From DATFDN01 sp035685165 (GTDB taxonomy: Bacteria > Pseudomonadota > Alphaproteobacteria > Acetobacterales > Acetobacteraceae), in NCBI GenBank assembly GCA_035685165.1, contig DASRBI010000004.1, positions 214,429 through 278,428 of the forward strand: a stretch of DNA of 64,000 bases, written 5' to 3'. Of this stretch, positions 17,716-26,622 are shown piece by piece; position 1 is the stretch's first letter, and every line of letters starts with the position of its first letter. The position numbers and the translations under genes were made by a program. The notes under the pieces were generated by a model. That model was not told where the DNA came from and did not search any database. It saw only the letters and a program-made list of their open reading frames with translations.

Positions 17716-17740
17716 TTGCCGCACGCCAGGAGCCTGTCCA

Positions 17741-18418
17741 ATGACCGATGCCACAGCGCCGAGCCCCGTATCCGCCGAGCACACCCTAGCGGAGATCGCC
17801 GTCGCCTTGCCGGGTGCCACCCGGATTTTCCGGCATCACAAGCTCGATTATTGCTGCGGCGGAAGAGTGACGCTCGCTGATGCAGCGGCGGACAGAGGGA
17901 TCGATCTCGCTCGGCTGTTGAGCGAATTGGCGGCGGTGGCGGCGGCGGCAGAGCCGCATGCGCGCCCCGAGGGCACCGCCGACCTGATCGCGTCGATCGA
18001 GACCCGCTTTCACGCAGTCCACCGCCAGGAGCTGCCTGAACTAATTCGCCTCGCGCGCCGGGTAGAGGCCGTACACAAGGCCAATCCGGCGGTTCCGCGC
18101 GGCATGACCGGGCTGCTGGAGACGATGGCCGAGGAGCTTGAGGAGCACATGCAGAAGGAGGAGCAGGTGCTGTTCCCGCTCATGCGTCGCGGCGGCAATC
18201 CGGCGATCGCCGCGCCGATCGCGGCGATGCTCGCCGAGCACGACGATCACGGCGCCCGGCTCCGCGAACTGGAGGCGCTGACCGGCGATTTCACGGCTCC
18301 CGAAGATGCTTGCGCGACCTGGCGCGCGCTTTATGCCGGCGCGCGCAAGCTCTCCGACGATCTGATGGAGCACATCCACACCGAAAACAACGTGCTGTTC
18401 CCGCGCTTCGCAGGCTGA
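17741..18418 (+). CDS. Iron-sulfur cluster repair di-iron protein (RIC/YtfE/ScdA family)
   Basis: 225-residue cytoplasmic di-iron protein that restores iron-sulfur clusters damaged by nitric oxide or oxidants. The N-terminal ScdA domain carries FRHHKLDYCCGG (Cys-Cys motif). The hemerythrin-like part shows regularly spaced ligands: ETRFHAVHRQELPEL, LEEHMQKEEQVLFPL, LAEHDDHGARL and MEHIHTENNVLFPRF. The ATG at 17741 has an AGGAG upstream and matches the family start; an upstream in-frame start is unlikely. It lies 600 bp from the nitrate reductase operon, consistent with protection from NO formed during nitrate respiration. Confidence 0.93.
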   Translation: MTDATAPSPVSAEHTLAEIAVALPGATRIFRHHKLDYCCGGRVTLADAAADRGIDLARLLSELAAVAAAAEPHARPEGTADLIASIETRFHAVHRQELPELIRLARRVEAVHKANPAVPRGMTGLLETMAEELEEHMQKEEQVLFPLMRRGGNPAIAAPIAAMLAEHDDHGARLRELEALTGDFTAPEDACATWRALYAGARKLSDDLMEHIHTENNVLFPRFAG

Positions 18419-18423
18419 GCCCG

Positions 18424-18906
18424 GTGGACGGACCCACGCTTGCGCGGGTGTTGCACGTGCTCAGCGTCGTGCTCTGGATCGGCGGCGTCGGCATGGTGAC
18501 GACGGTGCTGCTGCCCGTGGTCCGGCGCACGACGCCGCCGACACGCCGGCTCGCCGCCCTCAAGACGCTGGAGCGGCCGTTCGCGCGTCAGGCGCGCCTT
18601 ACGACGCTGCTCGCCGGCGCAAGCGGGTTCTACATGGCGTGGCGGCTGGACGCCTGGGACCGCTTCCGCGATCCCGGGTTCTGGTGGATGCACGCGATGG
18701 TGCTGGTCTGGCTGCTTTTCACCGGGCTGCTGTTCGTCGCCGAACCGCTCTTCCTGGACCGCTTGCTCGAGCGCCGTGCCGCACGCGCACCGGAGCCAAC
18801 CTTTGCGGTGGTGGAGTGGCTGCACCGCGTGCTCCTTCTCCTGTCGCTGCTGACCATCGCCGGCGCCGTGGCGGGCAGCCGGGGCGTCAACCTATTCGCC
18901 TGGTAG
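18424..18906 (+). CDS. Small integral membrane protein, four predicted helices
   Basis: 160 residues from the GTG at 18424, 5 bp after the RIC stop, so probably co-transcribed with it. Hydrophobic segments are LHVLSVVLWIGGVGMVTTVL, a second near LTTLLAGASGFYMAW, a third MHAMVLVWLLFTGLLFVAEPL and a fourth VLLLLSLLTIAGAVAGS. His residues in or beside the helices (LHVLSVVLWIGG, WWMHAMV) resemble cytochrome-b-like or CopD-like membrane proteins. No domain can be assigned with confidence; a role next to RIC under nitrosative stress is inferred. Confidence 0.72.
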   Translation: MDGPTLARVLHVLSVVLWIGGVGMVTTVLLPVVRRTTPPTRRLAALKTLERPFARQARLTTLLAGASGFYMAWRLDAWDRFRDPGFWWMHAMVLVWLLFTGLLFVAEPLFLDRLLERRAARAPEPTFAVVEWLHRVLLLLSLLTIAGAVAGSRGVNLFAW

Positions 18907-19057
18907 GCCGCGCGGCGAACAGGCTACGTTTCTCAGCGCCTGTGCGAGACGCGAACGCGCACCGGATCGTGGAATGCCCTCGCCGGGAGTAGCTCGGCCG
19001 CCGCCGCGATCTTTGGCCGGATCGCCGGCCGGACGACCGGCTCCAGCATCGCCGCGC

Positions 19058-19879
19058 CTATTGCACCAGCGGCGAGGCCGCGCCTGGCATGTCGAATCCG
19101 GTGATCCGCGCCGATCCGGCGAGCAGCGCCACATATTGCGCCACCGCCCGCCGCCACGACGCCTCGGCGAGATAGGCGGCAATCCGCTCCTTCACCCGCT
19201 CGAACGGCAGAAGCTCGCCCGGTATGCGGCGCTCCAGCCGGAGCACGTGCACGCCGTAGCGCGTGCACACCGGCGCGCTCGCGGTTTCGCCGGCACGGAG
19301 CCGCAGCATCGCGACTTCGAACTCCGGCGTCGTTTCGCCGCGTACCACTTGCCCGAGACGCCCGCCCTCGGCCGCGGACGGGCAATCCGAAAGCGCGCGG
19401 GCGAGGCTCGTGAACCGCTCGGGCGCCGCCCGAAGCTCGGCGAGCACCGCCTCGGCGCGTTGGATCGCGCGGGCATGGGCGGCCTGATCCGCGCGCGGCG
19501 CCTTGAACAGGATGTGCAGGGGCTCGAACAGTTCGGGCGCGCGGAACCGGGCCGGATTGTTTTCGTAGTAGCGCCGGCAGCTCGCATCATCGGGCTCGGG
19601 CGTTCGAACCTCCGCCTCCAAGAGCGCGCGGATCAGCGCCTCCTCCTCGGTCTCGCGCAGCCCGTTCTCCAGGCGCGGCGCAGGCTCGAATCCAAGCGCG
19701 CGGGCGCGTTGCAACAACAATTCGCGAATCACCAGCGCGCTTGTTGCCGCCCGCCACGCCTCGCGCAGGCTGGTTCCGCGATGATTCTGCATCTCGCGCC
19801 CGATAGCGGCATGGGCGATCACCACGCCGTTGACGCTGACCGGGGCGGGCCCGCTGCCGCGGGCGATGACGGTCCGCAT
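19058..19879 (-). CDS. Parvulin-type peptidyl-prolyl isomerase (NifM/PpiC-like) of the nar operon
   Basis: 273 residues. The N-terminal half is helical and SurA/NifM-like (REAWRAATSALVIRELLLQRARALGFEP). The C-terminal half is a PpiC domain with LHILFKAP, ALSDCPSAAEGGRLGQVVRGETTPEFE and RYGVHVLRLERRIPG. No signal peptide is evident, pointing to a cytoplasmic foldase. It begins 3 bp after narI and is last in the narGHJI operon, so it probably aids folding of the nitrate reductase, as NifM does for nitrogenase iron protein. The nar partnership is inferred from linkage. Confidence 0.85.
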   Translation of the reverse strand: MRTVIARGSGPAPVSVNGVVIAHAAIGREMQNHRGTSLREAWRAATSALVIRELLLQRARALGFEPAPRLENGLRETEEEALIRALLEAEVRTPEPDDASCRRYYENNPARFRAPELFEPLHILFKAPRADQAAHARAIQRAEAVLAELRAAPERFTSLARALSDCPSAAEGGRLGQVVRGETTPEFEVAMLRLRAGETASAPVCTRYGVHVLRLERRIPGELLPFERVKERIAAYLAEASWRRAVAQYVALLAGSARITGFDMPGAASPLVQ

Positions 19880-19882
19880 GGC

Positions 19883-20680
19883 TCAATCGTTGCCCGGTGC
19901 ACGCTGCGGCCGGGCCGCCGGCGGCGCCGCCATCGCCGGCGGCGCCGCCATCGCCGGCGCGGCACCGGATGCCGCCGGCGCCCGGGCCGGTAGCAGCCGC
20001 ATCGTCCGCACCACCTGATAACCAGGCCGGCCGAAATACCAGATCGGCGCGCTCCACACGTGCACCAGCCGGGTGAAGGGGAACACGAGAAAGATCGTCA
20101 TCCCGAGGAACAGGTGCAGCTTGAACACCGGGTTCGCGTCCGCGACCAGTGCCGCCGTGCCCGGATGCAGCGTCAGGATACCCTGTGCCCAGTTCATGAA
20201 CCTGACCATCTCCTGCCCGTCGAGGTGCTGCGCGGAGACCGGGATGGTGGCGAGTCCCAGCGTGAGCTGCACCCAGAGCAGCAGCAGGATGGCGATGTCG
20301 CCGAAGCTTGAATTGTTGCGGATGCGCTGATCGAACAGCCGCCGGTGTGCCAGCAGCGCGATACCGATCCAGCACGCGACGCCGGCGACGCCGCCGAAGC
20401 TCATCGCCAGCAACTGCTTGAATGTGTGACTGATGCCCATTGCATCGAACACCGCGACGGGCGTCAGCAACCCGACGAAATGGCCGGCGAAGATCGCCAA
20501 TATGCCGACATGGAACAGGTTCGAGCCCCACATCATTTGCCGCCGGCGCAGGAGCTGGCTGGAGCCCGTGCGCCAGGTGTACTGCGAATGATCGAAGCGC
20601 AGCAGGCTGCCGAGCAAGAACACCGTCAGCGCCACATAGGGATACCAACCGTATAGCGCGCTATTTAGCCAGGTGCCCAT
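19883..20680 (-). CDS. narI: Respiratory nitrate reductase gamma subunit (cytochrome b)
   Basis: 265-residue membrane subunit with five hydrophobic segments that binds two b hemes and passes quinol electrons to NarH. MWGSNLFHVGILAIFAGHFVGLL and FKLHLFLGMTIFLVFPFTRLVHVWSAP contain the heme-ligand His residues. The start used is MGTWLNSALYG (ATG 20680); an Arg-rich upstream extension overlaps narJ and is rejected. The C-terminus is unusual: a 35-residue Ala/Pro tail made partly of an 18-bp tandem duplication. The gene lies 14 bp after narJ. Confidence 0.95.
   Translation of the reverse strand: MGTWLNSALYGWYPYVALTVFLLGSLLRFDHSQYTWRTGSSQLLRRRQMMWGSNLFHVGILAIFAGHFVGLLTPVAVFDAMGISHTFKQLLAMSFGGVAGVACWIGIALLAHRRLFDQRIRNNSSFGDIAILLLLWVQLTLGLATIPVSAQHLDGQEMVRFMNWAQGILTLHPGTAALVADANPVFKLHLFLGMTIFLVFPFTRLVHVWSAPIWYFGRPGYQVVRTMRLLPARAPAASGAAPAMAAPPAMAAPPAARPQRAPGND
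19923..19958. repeat. 18-bp tandem duplication in the narI 3' end
   Basis: Two exact copies of an 18-bp unit (GGCGCCGCCATCGCCGGC on the plus strand) lie head to tail. On the coding strand they encode an in-frame Ala/Pro/Met repeat (PAMAAP twice), lengthening the NarI tail. This looks like slippage or local duplication. Confidence 0.9.
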
Positions 20681-20694
20681 CGTCGTCTCGCTCC

Positions 20695-21378
20695 TCAGCC
20701 CGCCGCGAGCACGGCGCGCGCATCGGCGCGCCGCCGCGTTCGCAGCCGGCCGGTGTCGCAGCCATTCGCCGCCTCGCCGGGACCGAAGCGCACCGCCGCC
20801 TCCTCCCACGCCGCGTCGAGCGCGGCGGGATCGTCCGGGTCATCGTCGCCGGCATCGAAGGCACCCGGGTCCGGCGCGCGCGCAAGCTCGGCGACCGCTT
20901 CGATCACCGCTGCATAGCCGGGATCGCGCGCGGCGAGCCGGTCGGCGAGCGCGCGCAGGAGCGCGCCGGATTCGGCCAGCAGCACGAGTGCCTGCGGCTG
21001 CGGCAGCAGCGAAAGGAACTCGAGAAAGAGCGGAAGGAAGTCCGGCAGCTCGCCCTTCCGCATCTCGAGCCCATGCGCGGCGTAAAGCGCGATCAGGTCG
21101 GCCATCGCCTGTCCGCGGTCGCGGCTCTCGCCGTGCACGTGCTCGAACAGATGGAGCGACAGCGCGCGCCCGCGGTCGAACAGGTCGACATAGCGTCCCT
21201 GCAAGTCGTAAATGTCGGCGGCGGCGATCCCGGCTAGCACCGGGCGCAGCGCCGCGCGCCGCGCGGGCGACAGCAGCGCCTCGGTATCAAGCACCGTCTC
21301 GATCTCGCCCACCGCCGCTTGCAGCCCTTCGCTCGGATAGGCGAGCAATGCGGCCAGTGCGCGGAACGTGCGGGCCAT
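20695..21378 (-). CDS. narJ: Nitrate reductase molybdenum cofactor assembly chaperone
   Basis: 227-residue redox-enzyme maturation chaperone (TorD/DmsD/NarJ class), which holds apo-NarGH until the molybdenum cofactor is inserted. Family segments are ALAALLAYPSEGLQAAV, LQGRYVDLFDRGRALSLHLFEHVHGESRDRGQAM (the strongly conserved core) and ELPDFLPLFLEFLS. The ATG shares one base with the narH stop (TGATG), which fixes the start. The acidic segment FDAGDDDPDDPAALD near the C-terminus is also common in NarJ. Confidence 0.95.
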   Translation of the reverse strand: MARTFRALAALLAYPSEGLQAAVGEIETVLDTEALLSPARRAALRPVLAGIAAADIYDLQGRYVDLFDRGRALSLHLFEHVHGESRDRGQAMADLIALYAAHGLEMRKGELPDFLPLFLEFLSLLPQPQALVLLAESGALLRALADRLAARDPGYAAVIEAVAELARAPDPGAFDAGDDDPDDPAALDAAWEEAAVRFGPGEAANGCDTGRLRTRRRADARAVLAAG

Positions 21379-22892
21379 CACACCGTCTCCATCGGCGTCT
21401 TCGGCCGCTTGGCGCCGAACAGATCGAAGCCGGTGCGCCCCGAACAACCTTCGCCGAACGAGAACCCGCAGGAGCCGCGGAGTTGATAGGCGTCCTCGCC
21501 GGCCTCGCGGTGCGCGGTCGGGATCACGAAGCGATCCTCGTAATTGGCGATCGCCATCAAGCGATACATCTCCTCGATGTCGTCACCGGAGAGGCCCACC
21601 CGCTCGGCCACCCTATTGTCGATCAGCCCGTCCACCGTCTTGCGCCGCATATAGGCGCGCATCGCCAGCATCCGTTCCAGCGCCCGCTCGATCGGCTGCG
21701 TACGTCCGGCGGTAAGCAGGTTCGCCAGATACTGCACGGGGATACGCAGCGACTTCACGTCTGGCAGGCCACCCGCCTCGCCGAGATCGCCCTTTGCCGC
21801 CGCCGACTGGATGGGCGAGAGGGGCGGCACGTACCACACCATCGGCAGCGTACGGTACTCGGGATGCAGCGGGAAGGCGATCTGCCAGTCCATCGCCATG
21901 CGCCACACCGGCGAACGCTTCGCCGCCTCGATCCAGGCGGCGGCGATGCCGCAAGCGCGCGCCTCGGCCTGCACCTCGGGATCGAACGGATCGAGAAACA
22001 GGCCGAGTTGGGCGTCGTAAAGATCGCCCTCGTCGGGCACCGACGCGGCCTCGGCGATGCGGTCGGCGTCGTAGAGAACCACGCCGAGATAGCGGATGCG
22101 TCCGACGCAGGTCTCTGAGCACACGGTCGGCATCCCCGCCTCGATACGAGGAAAGCAGAACGTGCACTTCTCCGACTTTCCGGAGGACCAGTTGTAATAC
22201 ACCTTCTTGTACGGGCAGCCAGAGACGCACATGCGCCAGCCGCGGCACTTGTCCTGGTCGATCAGCACAATGCCGTCCTCCTCGCGCTTGTAGATCGCCC
22301 CCGAAGGGCACGCGGCGGCGCAGGCTGGGTTCAGGCAATGCTCGCACAGCCGCGGCAGGTACATCATGAAGGTGTTCTCGAAGGCGCCGTAGATCTCCCT
22401 CTGCACGCCGTCGAAATTTCTGTCCCGGCTGCGGTTGGCGAACTCGCCCCCCAGAATTTCCTCCCAGTTCGGGCCCCAGTTGATCTTCTCCATGCGCTCC
22501 CCGCTGACCAGCGAACGCGGGCGCGCGGTCGGCATCGCGTTCGATTCGGGCGCGTTCTGCAAATGCGCGTAGTCGAAGGTGAACGGCTCGTAGTAATCGT
22601 CGATCTCGGGTAAGTCGGGATTAGCGAAAATCTTGGCCAGCACGCGCCATTTGGCGCCGATGCGCGGCTCGATCCGGCCGTCCCTGCGCCGCACCCAGCC
22701 GCCGTTCCAGCGCTGCTGGTTTTCCCACTCCTTCGGGTAGCCGATGCCGGGCTTGGTCTCGACATTGTTGAACCACGCGTACTCGACGCCCTCGCGGCTG
22801 GTCCATACGTTCTTGCACGTCACCGAGCAGGTGTGGCAGCCGATGCACTTGTCGAGATTGAGCACCATTGCGATCTGCGCGCGGACCCGCAT
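21378..22892 (-). CDS. narH: Respiratory nitrate reductase beta subunit (iron-sulfur)
   Basis: 504-residue cytoplasmic electron-transfer subunit with one 3Fe-4S and three 4Fe-4S centres. Cys groups are visible in CIGCHTCSVTCKNVW, CEHCLNPACAAACPSGAIYKR, CRGWRMCVSGCPYKK and CTFCFPRIEAGMPTVCSETC; the CRGWRMC Trp marks the 3Fe-4S site, as in NarH. The start is ATG 22892 (overlapping the narG stop as TGATG); a GTG one codon earlier is possible. It links NarI hemes to the NarG active site. Confidence 0.97.
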   Translation of the reverse strand: MRVRAQIAMVLNLDKCIGCHTCSVTCKNVWTSREGVEYAWFNNVETKPGIGYPKEWENQQRWNGGWVRRRDGRIEPRIGAKWRVLAKIFANPDLPEIDDYYEPFTFDYAHLQNAPESNAMPTARPRSLVSGERMEKINWGPNWEEILGGEFANRSRDRNFDGVQREIYGAFENTFMMYLPRLCEHCLNPACAAACPSGAIYKREEDGIVLIDQDKCRGWRMCVSGCPYKKVYYNWSSGKSEKCTFCFPRIEAGMPTVCSETCVGRIRYLGVVLYDADRIAEAASVPDEGDLYDAQLGLFLDPFDPEVQAEARACGIAAAWIEAAKRSPVWRMAMDWQIAFPLHPEYRTLPMVWYVPPLSPIQSAAAKGDLGEAGGLPDVKSLRIPVQYLANLLTAGRTQPIERALERMLAMRAYMRRKTVDGLIDNRVAERVGLSGDDIEEMYRLMAIANYEDRFVIPTAHREAGEDAYQLRGSCGFSFGEGCSGRTGFDLFGAKRPKTPMETV

Positions 22893-25800
22893 CACACCGC
22901 CTCCTGCACGGCACCGGCCGGCCCCTCCAGCCAGTCCACCTTGTTCATGCGCCGCACGATGATGAACTCGTCGCGGTTCGAGCCGACCGTGCCGTAATAG
23001 TTGAACCCGTAGGATTGCTGCGCGTAGCCGCCGATCATGTGGGTCGGCTTCAGCACCGCGCGCGTGACCGAGTTGTGAATGCCGCCGCGCTGACCGGTGA
23101 CTTCGCTGCCAGGAATGTTCACGATCTTCTCCTGGGCGTGGTACATCAGGGCCATCCCCGGATTGACCCTCTGCGAAACGACCGCGCGAGCGACCAGTGC
23201 GCCATTCACGTTATACGCCTCGATCCAGTCATTGTCGGCGATGCCGGCGCGGGCGGCGTCGTCCTCGCTGATCCAGATCACCGGGCCGCCGCGATTGAGC
23301 GTCAGCATCAGCAGATTGTCTGAATAGGTGCTGTGGATGCCCCATTTCTGGTGCGGCGTGATGAAGTTGAGCACGATCTCCTTGCTGCCGTTGCCGTGCC
23401 GGCCCAACACCGGGGCGATCGTCTTGGTATCGACCGGCGGGCGCCAGGTGACGAACGCCTCGCCAAACGCGCGCATCCAGGGATGGTCCTGGTAGAGTTG
23501 CTGGCGCCCGGTCAGCGTGCGCCACGGGATCAGCTCGTGCACGTTCGTGTAGCCCGCGTTGTAGCAGACCTTCTCGCTCTCGATCCCCGACCAAGTGGGC
23601 GAGGAGATGATCTTGCGCGGCTGCGCCACGATATCGGCGAAGCGGATTTTCTCGTCCTCCTTCGGACGGGCGAGATGCGCGTGCGCCTGACCGGTCACCT
23701 TGCTGAGCGCCTCCCACGCCTTCACCGCCACCTCGCCGTTCGTTTCCGGCGCCAGCGTCAGGATCGCCTCGATCGCGTCGGTGTCGGTCTCGAGCCTCGG
23801 CTGGCCGTTCGGCGCCGTGCCGTTCAGCGCGCGCAGGAAATCGACCTCGTGGCTTGTGTTCCAGCCGATCCCCTTGCCGCCGTTACCGAGCTTCTCCAGC
23901 AGCGGTCCGATCGAGGTGAACCGCTCGTAGAGTCCCGGATAGTCGCGCTCGACCACTGTCACCGACGGCATGGTGCGACCCGGCTGCGGCACGGCGCCGC
24001 TCGCCTTCCAGTCCTCCACCTCATAGGGCTGCGCCAGCTCGCCCGCGGTGTCGTGCAGGATCGGCGTCAGCACTACATCACGCTCGCGCCCCAGCACCTC
24101 GGGCGCAACCGCAGAGAACGCCTTTGCGATGCCCCGGTAGATCTCCCAGTCCGAGCGCGACTCCCACGCCGGATCGACCGCCGCCGACAGCGGATGGATG
24201 AACGGGTGCATGTCGGAGGTGTTGAGGTCGTTCTTCTCGTACCAGGTGGCGGTCGGCAGCACGATGTCCGAATAGATGCAGGTCGTGGACATGCGGAAGT
24301 CGAGCGTCACCAGAAGGTCGAGCTTTCCCTCCGGCGCCTTCGCGTGCCACGCCACTTCCGAAGGTTTCGCGCGGCCCTCCGCGCCAAGATCCTTGCCGAG
24401 CACGCCGTTCTTCGTGCCGAGCAGGTGCTTGAGGAAATATTCGTGCCCCTTGCCCGAGGAGCCGAGCAGGTTGGAGCGCCAGACGAACATGTTGCGCGGC
24501 CAGTTGGCCGGATCGTCGGGATCGTGACACGCAAGCTCCAGCTCGCCGGCCCGCAACGCTCGCGCGACATAGTCCTTCGCCTCCAGCCCGGCCGCCTCGG
24601 CGCGCGCGGCAAGCGTGAGCGGGTTCTGCTTGAGCTGCGGCGCCGACGGCAGCCATCCCATGCGCTCGGCGCGCACATTGTAGTCGATCAGCGCGCCGTC
24701 CCACGCACCCGGCGGCGCGGTCGGCGACAGGATCTCGCGGACATTCAGCGTCTCGTAGCGCCACTGATCGGTGTGGGCGTAGAAGAACGAGGTGGAGTTC
24801 TGCTGGCGCGGCGGGCGGTTCCAGTCGAGCGCGAACGCCACCGGCAGCCACCCGGTCTGCGGACGCAGCTTCTCCTGCCCCACGTAGTGGGACCAGCCGC
24901 CGCCGGATTGGCCGATGCAGCCGCACAGCACCAGGAGATTGATGATTCCCCGGTACGCCATGTCCATGTGATACCAATGGTTCAGGCCAGCGCCGAGGAT
25001 CACCATCGAGCGGCCCTGCGTCTGCTCGGCGTTGGCGGCGAACTCGCGCGCTACGTGCACGATGTGATGCCGCGGCACGCCCGTCACCCGCTCGGCCCAG
25101 GCCGGCGTGAACGGCACGTCGTCCTCGTAGGAGCGCGCGACGTGCGCGCCGCCAAAGCCGCGGTCCAGTCCGTAATTGCCGCATAGCAGATCGAACACAG
25201 TGGCGACCGGCACCGCGCCCTCTTTGAGCGCCAGCGTGCGCGCAGGGACGTTGCGAACCAGCACGTTGGGATGCGCGGTCGCCTGGAAATCGTGCGGCGC
25301 CGAGGCGCCGAAATAGGGAAAGGCGACCGGGACAGGCGCCACGTCCGCCTCGGCGGCGAGGCTGAGCACTAGCGAAATCTTGGCACCTGCGCCGTCCTTC
25401 GCCTCCAGGTTCCACTTGCCCTGCTCGCCCCAACGGAAGCCGATCGAGCCGCGCGGTGCGACCGCGCGGCCGGTCTCGTCCAGCGCCACGGTCTTCCAGG
25501 CCGGATTATTGGCTTCGCCCAGATTGTCTACGAAATCCTCGGCGCGCAGCAGCCGGTCGGGGACATAATGCTCACCGCAGCGCACCAGCTTCACCAGCAT
25601 CGGCATATCGGTGTAGCGGCGCGCGTAGTCGGCGAAATAGGGCACCGTGCGATCGAGATGGAACTCACGCAGGATCACATGGCCCATCGCCATCGCCAGC
25701 GCCGCGTCGGTGCCCTGCTTGGGATGCAACCAGAGATCGGCGAACTTGGTCGCCTCGGCGTAGTCCGGCGAGACGACCACGCTCTTCGTCCCCTTGTAGC

Positions 25801-26611
25801 GCACCTCGGTATAGAAATGCGCGTCGGGCGTGCGCGTCTGCGGGACGTTGGAGCCCCAGAGGATCAGATAGCCGGCGTTGTACCAGTCGGCACTCTCCGG
25901 CACGTCGGTCTGCTCGCCCCAGGTCATCGGGCTCGCGGGCGGCAGATCGCAATACCAATCATAGAAGCTCATGCACACGCCGCCCAGGAGCGACAGATAC
26001 CGCGAGCCGGCGGCGTAGCTGACCATCGACATCGCCGGGATGGGCGAGAATCCGATCACGCGGTCCGGGCCGTAGGTCTTGACGGTGTAGGCGTTGGCCG
26101 CGGCAATGATTTCGTTCACTTCGTCCCAGCTCGCGCGCACAAAGCCGCCCAGGCCGCGCTTGCTCGTGTAGCTCGCGCGCTTCTCGGTATCCTCAACGAT
26201 CGACGCCCAGGCCGCGACCGGCGCGCGCAGCGCCCGCGCCTCTCGCCATAGCTTCAGCAGGCGCCCGCGCACCAGCGGGTGCTTCACGCGGTTTGCTGAG
26301 TAGAGATACCACGAATAGCTTGCGCCGCGCGCGCAGCCGCGCGGTTCGTGGTTCGGCATGTCGGGGCGCGTGCGCGGATAGTCGGTCTGCTGGGTTTCCC
26401 AAGTGACGATCCCGCCCTTGACGTAGATTTTCCATGAGCAGGAACCCGTGCAGTTCACCCCATGCGTGGAGCGGACGATCTTGTCGTGCTGCCAGCGTTT
26501 GCGGTACCCATCCTCCCAGTCGCGCGGCTCGTTGGTGACGATGCCGTGCCCTTGGGCGAAGCTGTCGACGGTCTTGCGAAAGAACGTCAGGCGATCGAGG
26601 AACTGGCTCAT
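22892..26611 (-). CDS. narG: Respiratory nitrate reductase alpha subunit (molybdenum)
   Basis: 1239-residue catalytic subunit, full length for NarG. It carries bis-MGD molybdenum and one 4Fe-4S cluster and reduces nitrate to nitrite on the cytoplasmic side. The N-terminal HGVNCTGSCSWKIYVKGG has the His-Cys cluster ligation typical of NarG. RGCARGASYSWYLYSANR and YNAGYLILWGSNVPQTRTPDAHF (the segment bearing the Mo-ligand Asp) follow, and the C-terminal MTPHQKWGIHSTYSDN-like region is intact. Order narG-narH-narJ-narI-ppi with 1- to 14-bp junctions indicates one operon, starting 11 bp after narK. Confidence 0.98.
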   Translation of the reverse strand: MSQFLDRLTFFRKTVDSFAQGHGIVTNEPRDWEDGYRKRWQHDKIVRSTHGVNCTGSCSWKIYVKGGIVTWETQQTDYPRTRPDMPNHEPRGCARGASYSWYLYSANRVKHPLVRGRLLKLWREARALRAPVAAWASIVEDTEKRASYTSKRGLGGFVRASWDEVNEIIAAANAYTVKTYGPDRVIGFSPIPAMSMVSYAAGSRYLSLLGGVCMSFYDWYCDLPPASPMTWGEQTDVPESADWYNAGYLILWGSNVPQTRTPDAHFYTEVRYKGTKSVVVSPDYAEATKFADLWLHPKQGTDAALAMAMGHVILREFHLDRTVPYFADYARRYTDMPMLVKLVRCGEHYVPDRLLRAEDFVDNLGEANNPAWKTVALDETGRAVAPRGSIGFRWGEQGKWNLEAKDGAGAKISLVLSLAAEADVAPVPVAFPYFGASAPHDFQATAHPNVLVRNVPARTLALKEGAVPVATVFDLLCGNYGLDRGFGGAHVARSYEDDVPFTPAWAERVTGVPRHHIVHVAREFAANAEQTQGRSMVILGAGLNHWYHMDMAYRGIINLLVLCGCIGQSGGGWSHYVGQEKLRPQTGWLPVAFALDWNRPPRQQNSTSFFYAHTDQWRYETLNVREILSPTAPPGAWDGALIDYNVRAERMGWLPSAPQLKQNPLTLAARAEAAGLEAKDYVARALRAGELELACHDPDDPANWPRNMFVWRSNLLGSSGKGHEYFLKHLLGTKNGVLGKDLGAEGRAKPSEVAWHAKAPEGKLDLLVTLDFRMSTTCIYSDIVLPTATWYEKNDLNTSDMHPFIHPLSAAVDPAWESRSDWEIYRGIAKAFSAVAPEVLGRERDVVLTPILHDTAGELAQPYEVEDWKASGAVPQPGRTMPSVTVVERDYPGLYERFTSIGPLLEKLGNGGKGIGWNTSHEVDFLRALNGTAPNGQPRLETDTDAIEAILTLAPETNGEVAVKAWEALSKVTGQAHAHLARPKEDEKIRFADIVAQPRKIISSPTWSGIESEKVCYNAGYTNVHELIPWRTLTGRQQLYQDHPWMRAFGEAFVTWRPPVDTKTIAPVLGRHGNGSKEIVLNFITPHQKWGIHSTYSDNLLMLTLNRGGPVIWISEDDAARAGIADNDWIEAYNVNGALVARAVVSQRVNPGMALMYHAQEKIVNIPGSEVTGQRGGIHNSVTRAVLKPTHMIGGYAQQSYGFNYYGTVGSNRDEFIIVRRMNKVDWLEGPAGAVQEAV

Positions 26612-26622
26612 CGCGCGCCCCC

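Larger units (their letters stand above)
17312..17740. other. 430-bp intergenic region with a gene remnant and a promoter-like box
   Basis: No intact gene is visible. The minus strand carries a short muconolactone-isomerase remnant (17477-17584). A 10-bp perfect palindrome GGTCCGGACC lies at 17624-17633, and a consensus-like TATAAT at 17710-17715 lies upstream of the RIC gene. I searched by eye for an FNR/NNR box near the RIC gene and saw none. Confidence 0.6.

Noticed and set aside
17321..17782. 153-codon minus-strand ORF as an intact gene
   Set aside because: Only the middle 36 codons resemble a known family; both ends are Arg-rich noise and its start lies inside the RIC gene.
22900..26600. 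Long plus-strand frames opposite narG (for example 617 codons at 23333-25186)
   Set aside because: Antisense shadows typical of GC-rich codon bias; they lack any family resemblance and lie opposite a certain gene.
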